This document shows positions 55,668 through 64,000 of a stretch of DNA of 64,000 nucleotides, one piece after another (the stretch's first letter is position 1; the number at the start of each line of letters is the position of its first letter). The notes beneath the pieces are model-generated. The model did not search any database, was not told where the DNA came from, and saw only the letters and a program-made list of their open reading frames with translations. A program made the translations under genes and the position numbers. Origin of the DNA: Setophaga petechia (taxonomy: Eukaryota > Chordata > Aves > Passeriformes > Parulidae); assembly GCA_024362935.1 (NCBI GenBank), contig JANCRA010000003.1, forward strand, positions 1,795,501 to 1,859,500, given 5' to 3'.

Positions 55668-55979
55668 GTGAGTGCACACGTGGAGGGGTGGCTGGGCTGG
55701 GAACGAGGGCTGGGGCAGAAAGGCCTCACCTGGGGCTGGGTTCTCCCTTTGCATGCAGGGACAGTCCCTCATGGGAGAGCCTTGGGCATGCCATGGGGCT
55801 GCTGCTGCTGCTGCTGCTGGGGGGGGAGGGCAGTGAGATAGGCCTGGCTGCCTGCATGCTGTCTGTGGCCCTGTGCTTCCTGCGCCCAGAACCCTGAGGA
55901 TCCTGTTCTCCATCCAGCAACCAGCAGTTCCCTCCCTCCCTGCCCTGCTCACAGACTTCTCTCCCTCCTCCTGCAGACC

Positions 55980-57557
55980 ATGTATCCCGTGGTATTGCTT
56001 TTCATGCTCTTGAAAAGCCTCATCCAGTACCCACAGCCCGTGGCTGAGGGATTGGATGAGGAAACACGTCAGCGCATGGAAGTGCGTGCAAAACACCTGG
56101 AATGGGAGAGGCTTCAGCTGGAGCAGGAGGTGGAGCTGCTTCAGCTGGAGCCGGAGGTGGAGCAGCATAGCCAGAAGCAGGCGCAGCTCTTGCAGCTCTT
56201 AGCTGTTTCTGTGCTGATGGTCTGCATCTTGGTCCTGTGGTTTATTGGGTGGAAAAGAAGCCTGAGGAGAGAGGAGGATGAAGAAGAAAACCGTGGTGCA
56301 AATGAAGAGGAAGCGGTCAATGTTGTTGCCATTGAAGGAGACAATGTTGGAAATGAAGCTGTCAACGAGGCTGAAATTGCAGCAAACAACAACCATGTTG
56401 CAATTGCAGTGCAAGAAGAAGATGATTTTGACGATCGTGTTGGACGACTTATAATGCAGCGCATCCAGTGGCCTGTACAGGACCTGCAGAGAGGCTGTCA
56501 GCGGACAATGAACCTGATGGACAATTACATGGTTTACTTTGGCCACGTCTTGTCCAACAGTTTCTACCCAGTGCTGCACCGAGCCATCGGGGTGGGCAGT
56601 GCCTTTGAAGGCTGGAGTCCCCGTGAGCAGGATGTGGTGTACCGCGTGCTCATCCCCATGACTCCTCCCCGAGGCCACAGCTTCCACCTGGAGCTGGACA
56701 GTGCAGGGCAGAGGCACGTGAGGAACTTCCGTGTCCGCGTGCAGCTGGAGTGCACCTGCAGGAGGGAGCAGCAGGCTGAGGACATGCTGTGCTTCTTGCA
56801 CCACCCCGAGGAGGAGCTGAGGAGGAATCAGGGTCCCAGCCTCCTGGACACCCTGTGCACCGGCTCCTACCTGGACGTGCAGAAAACTGCCCGCTGGTTC
56901 TACCAACTGGTGAGAGCAATCTGGCCAGCTTTGCCTCAGTCCCACAACTGGCACTTAGTGCTGCTGCCCTCCACACGCTCCTGCCAATTCAAGGTGACCA
57001 ACGGCAGGGAAAGCTTCAGGATCGAGATGCTCTTTGGGGTGCGGAGAGATGACTCAGCCGTCTTTGTCAGCAGCCAGACCAGAGAGGCCCACACAGCAAG
57101 CACAATCTGGCCCGAGTCTTACGCTGTGGCAGAGGCTGAGTTCTTCAAGCACATTGCCAGGCAGGCCCCTCCTGACAGCTTGCACTTGAGGTGCCTGCAG
57201 TTCTTCACCCGACTTCCGCTGGGCATCGGCTTTTCCACCTACACCATGAAGACCATTGTCATGCACCTGCTCAATGTCCTGCCCGTCTCATCGTGGCGCA
57301 GGAGAGATCTCCTGGAACGGCTGCAGGATATCCTCGACAGCCTGCGCTTATGTGTGCGATCAAAACGCCTCAACCACTTCATTGTGGGGAACCGGAGGCT
57401 CCCTCAGGACATCCATTTACCTGCAGATGTTCAAATGGGTGCACCATACAATCTCCTCCTTCGCCTGGCGCAGGAGCCGGATGCCCACGCCCAGGCCATC
57501 CATGAGTACCAGGTTCTGAAAAAGTGGTACAAAAGAATCCTTCTTGCTGAAGATTGA
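55980..57557 (+). CDS. ITPRIPL1-like: ITPRIPL1-like protein, copy 4 (525 aa)
   Basis: A near twin of copy 3. Differences seen: Arg to Leu at residue 53, a three-residue deletion in the leucine-rich run, Ala to Ser in the TM, Ser to Arg after the TM, Glu to Gly in the linker and Asp to Glu before DDF. The C-terminal 370 or so residues appear identical to copy 3. TM at about 72-90. Core residues GS 206-207, E210, E216, D218 and E349. All protein changes fall in the first 150 residues, so the core and C-terminal domain have been kept identical, by conversion or by recent duplication. Intact single coding exon. The 3' UTR differs from that of copy 3. Confidence 0.9.
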   Translation: MYPVVLLFMLLKSLIQYPQPVAEGLDEETRQRMEVRAKHLEWERLQLEQEVELLQLEPEVEQHSQKQAQLLQLLAVSVLMVCILVLWFIGWKRSLRREEDEEENRGANEEEAVNVVAIEGDNVGNEAVNEAEIAANNNHVAIAVQEEDDFDDRVGRLIMQRIQWPVQDLQRGCQRTMNLMDNYMVYFGHVLSNSFYPVLHRAIGVGSAFEGWSPREQDVVYRVLIPMTPPRGHSFHLELDSAGQRHVRNFRVRVQLECTCRREQQAEDMLCFLHHPEEELRRNQGPSLLDTLCTGSYLDVQKTARWFYQLVRAIWPALPQSHNWHLVLLPSTRSCQFKVTNGRESFRIEMLFGVRRDDSAVFVSSQTREAHTASTIWPESYAVAEAEFFKHIARQAPPDSLHLRCLQFFTRLPLGIGFSTYTMKTIVMHLLNVLPVSSWRRRDLLERLQDILDSLRLCVRSKRLNHFIVGNRRLPQDIHLPADVQMGAPYNLLLRLAQEPDAHAQAIHEYQVLKKWYKRILLAED

Positions 57558-58700
57558 CCGAGTGAAGGGGAGGAGTCATGGCTATGAGCACAGAGCTGTG
57601 CTTGCGCTGTTCACAGCTGGCAGCAGAGGACCACCCTGCAGTCCAAATTTGGTGCTTAAAGGAGAAGAGGATGCGTGCAAAGGCTCTGGGGAAGGTCCCA
57701 CTGCCTCTCCTGCCACCTCAGCAGGTGAAGGACCCCGGGTGGTTTTATTCTACGTCTTTATATAATTTCATTTTCCAAAAAAAGCACCCAGACCACATTC
57801 AGCCCTGCTTACATGTGAAGTCTCTCACTCCTGAAAAAGCATATGGAGAGAACACGTGCTGTACATGCAGGGTCAAGGTCTCCAAACCCCAAATGAAACA
57901 TGCAGTTTTTTGTGGCCTTTGAAAATCTATTGCATAGCAATATCTGCAGCATGGAAGAAGTGTGAATGTGGACAGAGAAAGAGAAAACAAATGGGGCAAA
58001 AAGGACCAAGAGAAAAAATCGGTGCTGCTGGCCCAGGATGTGTCAATGGATGGAGTCTCTCTTTGTTCCTGGAAGGGACATCTTGACGTCAGCATTGGAA
58101 CAACGGTCTTGGAGCTGACCTGAAATTTTGTATATAGAGGAATCTAGTTTTTTATTTCATAGATATATAGATAGTTTATTCCTGTTATAGACTATGATAT
58201 TTATAGATTGTATATACTACTAAATTACCATAAAACAAAAGAAGATGCTAAGATAAATTTTATAAAATCTGCAAAATACATAGATATGATGTTAGGATAA
58301 AGTGGTGTTTTAAAGAGTCCAATATGTAATTATGTGTAAATACTAACAGTAGTGTGTATATTTAGTTTAAGTACCTGTTGTTACACATATTGTAGTTCTT
58401 AGTATGTTTATGTCAGGAAAGTGTTCCATAAAAGAGATTTATTTAGAACATAGATAAGATACATATGATATATACAAGCTATATACATTATATTTGAATA
58501 TAATTGTAGAATATGTATTATACACCCCATGCCTTTTAATATATTACATTATTGATATAATTTTATAGACGTGTAAGGCCATATCTAGTGTCACTATCTG
58601 AGGTGACCCATACTCATGCACTATAGTAAGTGCATTTATGAGTGGCAAGCAGGAAAATGCTTTGCTCTTGTTTCAATAAAAGTCAATTTTGCAGAATCTA
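57558..58700 (+). other. 3' UTR of copy 4, poly-A signal at 58675-58680
   Basis: An array-type 3' UTR with a TATA-rich part (58130-58620), ending TTTCAATAAAAGTCAATTTT. It is close to the orphan 3' UTR at 52975-54030. Confidence 0.6.
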
Positions 58701-59625
58701 GGGTGTGCTAGACTTTATTGATCTCAGCCAGGCCTATAGAAGCGGTAAATGCCCCACACTGTGAATCTGGGATCTTGAAGAGACTCCCTGAACTCAACCA
58801 AACTTAGAGAGCTGAATTGGCTCTAAGCAGAAATTATGCCGAGCTGCCCCCAGCTCCACTGATCACAGAATCCCAGAATGGCTTGGCTTGGAAGGGTCCT
58901 CAGAAATTGTCTTCTCCCAGCTGTGCTGCCAAGGGCAGGGACACCTTCTGCTAGGCCAGGTTGCCCCAAGGCCCATCCAAGGTGGCCTGGAACACGGCCA
59001 GGAATGGGGCAGCCACAGCTCCTGTGGGCAGCGTGGGCCAGGCCTCAGCAGCCTCCGAGGCCAGAATTCCTTGCCCATGTCCACCCTAAGGCCGCCCTGC
59101 GTCACTGGAAACCACTGGGCCTGGCGCTGTCCCTGCAGGCCCTTGCCAACAGCCCCTGTGCAGGTCTCTGCTGGCTCCCGGGCAGGGACTGAAAGGCAGC
59201 AGGAAGGTGCCTCTGGAGAAGGCCTTGGAGAGCGCTGGGGCCAGGAGTGCCGCCATGAGGGCAGCAAGCGGGGCCTGGGCTGTCCGTGCGTGCGGGAGGG
59301 CACAGGGCGGGCGCTGAGGCCCTGCCAGCTGGAGCTGGGAGCTCTGCAGGGCGGCCGGCACAGAGCCCTGGGCTCCCGCAGCTCTGCAGCCCTCACGGCT
59401 GAGGCAGCTGCCCGGGCACAGCCGGCTGGGGACACGCGGCCAGCGCGGGGCCACCCGCAGGGGGAGCCGGCTCTGGGGCCGGCCCGGGCCGCAGCAGGGA
59501 GCAGCCCATGGGGCTGTGCCCGGCCAGGGAACGGCTCTGCCTGGGGACAGGGCTCCGGGAGCAGGGCAGCAGGGCTGTCAGTGCCGGGCACAGACACAGG
59601 GGCACACATGGCTGCAGCCGTAGCC
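58701..59625 (+). repeat. Truncated array unit C at the right edge
   Basis: It repeats the unit start (58701-58860), the antisense CR1 (58862-59215) and most of the GC-rich block (59215-59625). It ends at GGCTGCAGCCGTAGCC, after which unrelated sequence and CR1 follow. There is no promoter or coding exon, so the array ends here or a further gene was lost. Confidence 0.85.
58862..59215 (-). mobile_element. CR1 LINE fragment, GC-enriched, unit C
   Basis: A third copy of the antisense CR1 seen at 48125 and 54195. Confidence 0.85.
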
Positions 59626-59659
59626 TGACTGCCCTGGGGCAGACCCAACAGGCAGACTC

Positions 59660-60450
59660 AACATGGACAGGCAGGAGCTTCTCCCATTCTCTTGGTACCC
59701 ATGGGCCAGACTCTGTCTTGATTTGTCCTGGGGCCTACCCTTATCCTGTTGCAGGACCTTGTACTTGGTCTCTTTAAAACCACATTTGATTTCCATGGTT
59801 TCACTCCTTGAGCCTGTCCACACCTCTCTGGTTGGTATTCCATCCTTCAGGTGTGGCTACTGCTCTACTCTGCTTGGTGATATCAGCATATCTTCTGAGG
59901 ATGCCCTCACTCCCTTTGTCTACACATTAATGAAGATATTAAGAATCACTGCTCCCAGAATAGACCCTTGGGGTACACGTCTGGTCATCCATGTTCATCT
60001 GACTCTGAGCTGTTGACCTCTGGAAGCACCATGCATACAATTTTCTTATCCATCCAGCAGTCCAGGCATCAAGTCCATCACTAATATGGAGAAGATGTTG
60101 TGGGGATCATGTCAACAGCTTTACAGAGGTCCAGATAAATGACACGAGGGAAGGTAGCTCTTCCCTTGTCCCTTCATGTACTCGCTCTGTCATAGAAGGC
60201 CACTGGGTAGGTCAGGCAGGACTTACCCTTGACTGTCCTGAATCACCTCCCTGTTCTCCATATGCCTTAGCATACCTTCAAGGAGGATGTGCTCTGTGAT
60301 CTTTCCAGGAACAGAGGTGAGGTTGACATGTCGGTCATTTCCAGAGCATTCCTTTCTACCCTTTGTTAACATGGCGGTGGTGGGTTCACCTTGGCTGAAT
60401 GCCAGGTGCTCACTGAGCCACTCAATCACTTCCCTTCCTAGTAGGACAGG
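59660..60450 (-). mobile_element. CR1 LINE, degenerate reverse-transcriptase region
   Basis: The reverse complement near 60165-60095 reads VIYLDLCKAVDM, the decayed catalytic motif A region of a CR1 reverse transcriptase. CATTAATGAAGATATTAAG, CTTGGGGTACAC, TCATAGAAGGCCACTGGGTA and GATCTTTCCAGGAACAGAGG also follow the antisense CR1 ORF2 consensus. Frameshifts and stops make it non-functional. Confidence 0.85.
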
Positions 60451-60454
60451 GGAA

Positions 60455-61205
60455 AGAAAATAAGATGGAAAACAAGTGGTCAGTTGAGATAAAGGTGTTG
60501 TCTAAAGTGAAAAAATAGAGTTTATGCATGCAGAAGTAAAGGAGAAAAAACATTCAATCTCTACTTCTCACAGACAGGTGATGTTCAGCCACTTCCTGGG
60601 AAGAAAGTAATTTCTCTGTTCTCTGGTCCTCTTGGTTCCCTCTGAGATACTGGGCCCATTGTACCACACACCTTAACAGAGCAGAGTGATACTTCCTGAG
60701 GAGAGAGCTCTGTTCAGCTTAGAAACCCAGCCGTGAGTGGCCTCTAGCTGGAGCCAGAGGTTTATGTATTCCACTCTGGTCCTGGAGAAGCATAACAAGT
60801 GAATGGCTGCCGACGTGCTTCCCCTCTCCACAACGTCAATCTTCTCTTGTTTCTAGTTGGTTCCTTGTCTTGTTAAAGCACTCTGAGAAGGGGAAGAGGG
60901 AAGAAGCTATTTCCAATCGTTTTGCTAGCCCAAATCACACCCACTGATGAATAAGGGACAGAATTGCCCACAAAGTACTTGCTGACTTTCTCTACTCCCC
61001 TCTAGCAGTGGTTTCTTTTGTATGGTGGTTTTTAATTTTGTGGGGGTGATGCAAAATGCAAGGAAACAAGCAGAGTCGGCAATCAGACTGCAAGTTAGGT
61101 CGCTGCAAAGAAAAGGAGTTAATCTCCCACTCAGAGCTAGCAAGGGTTAGATAAAAACATGCCTGTGTGGAGTGTGGAATGCTGCAACAGGTCCCAAAGG
61201 GCTGA
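60455..61205. other. Unassigned stretch
   Basis: No gene or element was recognised with confidence. Confidence 0.4.
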
Positions 61206-61209
61206 GCAC

Positions 61210-61660
61210 AGGGAAGGGAACTGGGAAAGGGTCAGGAGATCAGATCTGATGAGGAGCAGCTGAGGGAGCTGGAGGGGCTGAGATTGGAGAAGAGGAGGCT
61301 CAGGGGGGACTTTCTTGCTCTCTACAACTCCCTGACAGGAGGGTGGAGTAGCCAGGTGGGGGCCAGGCTCTGCTCCCAGGGAACAAGGGACAGGACAAGA
61401 GGAAATGGCCTCAAGTTGTGCCAGGGGAGGCTTAGATTGGGTATTAGGAAACAAATTCTCCTCTGAAAGAGTTATTAAGGGTTGTCAAGGCTGCCCATGG
61501 AATTAATGGTATTGTCATGTCTGGAGGCTCTTAAGAAATGTGTGGAGGTGGCACTTGGGGACATGGTTTCAAGGCAGTCTTGTCAGTGTCAGGTTTGTGG
61601 TCTGATGCTCTACAGTCTTAGAGATCTTTTTTAATCTAAACAATTCCATACTACTGTGAT
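61210..61660 (+). mobile_element. CR1 LINE, 3' fragment of about 440 bp
   Basis: GATCTGATGAGGAGCAGCTG, AGGAGGCTCAGGGGGGACTT, CTCTACAACTCCCTGACAGG, GGAAATGGCCTCAAGTTGTG, GGTGGCACTTGGGGACATGG and TAGAGATCTTTTTTAATCTA match the sense CR1 3' region to its end. Confidence 0.92.
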
Positions 61661-61664
61661 GGGG

Positions 61665-64000
61665 AGCTGTTTTTAATCCAAAGTATTTTGTAATGTCATT
61701 TCATAAAGGCATTAATAGCAACTTCGCTCTAGTGCTCAACGTTATGCAGCTGCTTTTCCCTGTGCTCTCCTCATCTTCACCTTCAGCCTTGGGACAGAAG
61801 AATTGGCCTTGGTGGGATCAGTGGTAGTGGGAAAGCCTCATGCCAGGATGTCATAGGTAGTTTTACTTCTGCCGAGGTTGGAACTGCCTCCAGAAAAGGC
61901 CGTGATGTCTCTAGTCCCTATTCACATTCTTTGACCACTCTGAAGTGAGTTACAGGCTGCAAGAGATGTTGATCAAGCTGGAGGCAGATCACAGGAAGCA
62001 CTGATCTGAAACCTGGCTGAACCAAGCAATAGAGAAAATCTCTTAGCCACATCAATCCCAGGCTGTGTTTGCCAAACAGATGAAAATGACACGAACACAA
62101 AACATGTAGGAAATGGTGGGAAAGTCGCTCATTTCCAAACAGCATGCTTCTAGAATCAGGTGTGTTTCATGTAACAATGAACAGAAGAAGCTGGTGTGCC
62201 ACTGTTACGACCCTGTGTTGTTTTGATGTCATTGATCATACAGTGGAGTTATTACAGTATTATTATAATGCAAATTATACATATTTAAAACTATTGCAAT
62301 ATTTTTCAGGGCTTTATTACATTCAGGAAAGGCTTTGCCCAGCTGTCAATGGGAGCAGACGACAACAGAAAGAACCCACACGTGAAGAAGACTTGATTTG
62401 CTAAAGTCCCTTTAGCTTCCCCTCCTGCCATCTGCTGCAGCCTCTGACTTGATGGCAGGAAGAATGTGGGGCAGGACACAGCCCAGATGCTGGCAGCTGT
62501 AAGCTGACTCATTCCATACAGATGAGCCTTCCACATTGGCTGGCACCAATGCTGAGCCACTGGCAACATGCCACCTTACCCTGCTGCAGAACTCTCCCAG
62601 GGTCAAGCTACAGCAGGGGAGGGCATTGGGTGGCTCTCCCAACTCCTGAGCTCAAGGTGAGAAAAGAGAAATGCTGTTACCTATCAATCACTTGAACTGA
62701 AATATTGTAACAGGGGAAAGAGAGGGGCAAAGGCACAATTTTGAGTCCCATCTAGGCAGCAATGAGAGCGGACCACTCAAATCCACATGTACAATATGGC
62801 AAATGTTGCACATTTACCTCTGGGGTAAAAAGTTCAAAACAAAACACAACAAGGACCCCAAACCCAAATAGTAACATTTGAATTTTCTGTCATTGATGGC
62901 TTAGAGTAGCAGATGTGCAGTGCTGTTTTTCCCTTCTCTGCACACTCATCATCTGTGCTCATCTCAGGGCTCTCCAAAGCCAGGTGATCACTTCTTCCTG
63001 CTCCAGCCTGTGCTGAGACCAAGCAGCCCTGGGGTGCTCAGTGCCGTTAGCAGGAGACCTGGTGAAAGTCACTTGCAGCCACACAGCCTTCCCCTCCAAG
63101 GCTCCAGAGACACAAGGGCACAAAGCTGTAGCCTAAGCTGGATTGCACTCGCACCTTTGTTGGGCTTGTCTGTCCCTCTGGCATCCCTCAGGCTGGGCAG
63201 TGTAAATCTGAGCTGCTTCCACAGGGAATTCAGGGTTTGGCCACACTGGGGCCTTGCTGAAGGCAAAGGCCATGCTAGGGTTCTCCCTTGTGCTGTCCGT
63301 GCTATGGAAGGCCCCAGAGCAAGAGAGCATTTCTTGGCTGCTGAGATCCCCTCTTGACACTCTGGCCTTGCAGGTTTGCAAAATCCACAAGGATATATGG
63401 GGACACTCCAGCATTGACTTTCACTCCTAACTTTTCAATTATCTACAAGGAAAATTCTGATTTTTCCTTCCTCTTGGAAGGGCATGGATTCCCTAAGCTG
63501 ATGTTTTTGGCACAAAAATGGAAATCCTTCCGGGCAACCTGAAACTCTTCTGCCCACTGAGAACCCATTTTGTCCCACTGGATGAAGGGAAGTGCAGTGC
63601 AAAAGCACCACCTTTCTCTCCTCTGCCAGGAGCTGGTGTCACAGCCCAAACCTTTCCCTCAATACTGCTAACATCAGGCAGTTCCCACATGGCCAATTGT
63701 GTTCCCACCCAAGTTTTGCAGCAGGACACTTCAGGGCATGTATTCTTCCAAATTGTCCTGCTTCTAGGAAGGGAGTTAGACTTTGTGACATGGCTGTGGG
63801 AGGTCAGTTGATCTTGGTCAGTTGTCAAATGATCTTAAGCTCCTTAAAAAAAGAAATATGTAATTTTTCCAGTGGTATTTTCTGGTTTACAGCTAAGTGG
63901 CTGAAGTGCAACAGCTAAACGGGACTCTCCCTACCTAACAGAAATGTGAAATACCTTAGCAAAAGAAAGATTTTTGTTTTTGAGAACTATGTCTTCCAGA
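61665..64000. other. Non-coding stretch, nothing recognised
   Basis: Open frames up to 145 residues (for example 62920-63357) have no recognisable domain. No RNA gene or repeat was recognised. Confidence 0.4.

Larger units (their letters stand above)
53976..57700 (+). repeat. Array unit B (segmental duplication carrying copy 4)
   Basis: The near-identical counterpart of 47905-51640. Order inside: unit start, antisense CR1, GC-rich block, sense CR1, promoter cluster, noncoding exon, coding exon. Confidence 0.88.

Noticed and set aside
60090..60170. Reverse-transcriptase-like peptide as a functional gene
   Set aside because: The motif belongs to a CR1 fragment with frameshifts and stops.

Overview
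The window is vertebrate genomic DNA, almost certainly from a bird and probably a passerine. The evidence is: one recognisable multi-exon animal gene, many 5'-truncated CR1 LINE fragments on both strands with the typical ATTCTRTG-type 3' tails, a solo retroviral LTR of a type I know from songbird genomes, and no bacterial-type gene organisation. Most short open frames are chance reading frames in introns, repeats or intergenic DNA.

Layout. 1-23.8 kb: gene-poor DNA (intergenic, or intron of an unseen neighbour) with a roughly 143-bp tandem repeat (1154-1875), a 324-bp tandem duplication (3950-4593), an (AAATA)n-rich tract (5690-5975), CR1 fragments and a solo LTR near 21.19-21.58 kb. 23.9-33.3 kb, minus strand: a complete five-exon two-pore-domain K+ channel gene of the TALK group, best read as KCNK16. 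All phases join and give 331 residues with both selectivity filters (TIGYG, TIGFG). 33.3-39.0 kb: intergenic DNA with CR1 fragments. 39.0-58.7 kb, plus strand: a tandem array of four intact ITPRIPL1-like genes (Mab-21/nucleotidyltransferase-fold membrane proteins). Each has a small 5' noncoding exon, a roughly 0.3-kb intron and an intronless coding exon. A fifth, decayed unit retains only its 3' UTR (about 52.98-54.03 kb). A fragment of a further unit (58.7-59.6 kb) lies at the right edge. 59.6-64 kb: CR1-derived and unassigned DNA.

The array is the most interesting part. Its four genes share a central block of about 490 bp that is identical except for a few bases, including silent positions, while the N-terminal, linker and C-terminal parts differ strongly. 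Copies 3 and 4 are near-identical over about 3.6 kb and then diverge abruptly just beyond the stop codon. This pattern points to ongoing gene conversion or unequal crossing-over. The conserved core keeps a GS..E, E-x-D and later E arrangement resembling the metal-binding triad of cGAS-like nucleotidyltransferases. Whether these proteins are enzymes cannot be decided from sequence alone. A cluster of TGTGAC-type motifs sits at the same place before every copy. The channel gene and the array face away from each other, and nothing in the sequence links their functions.
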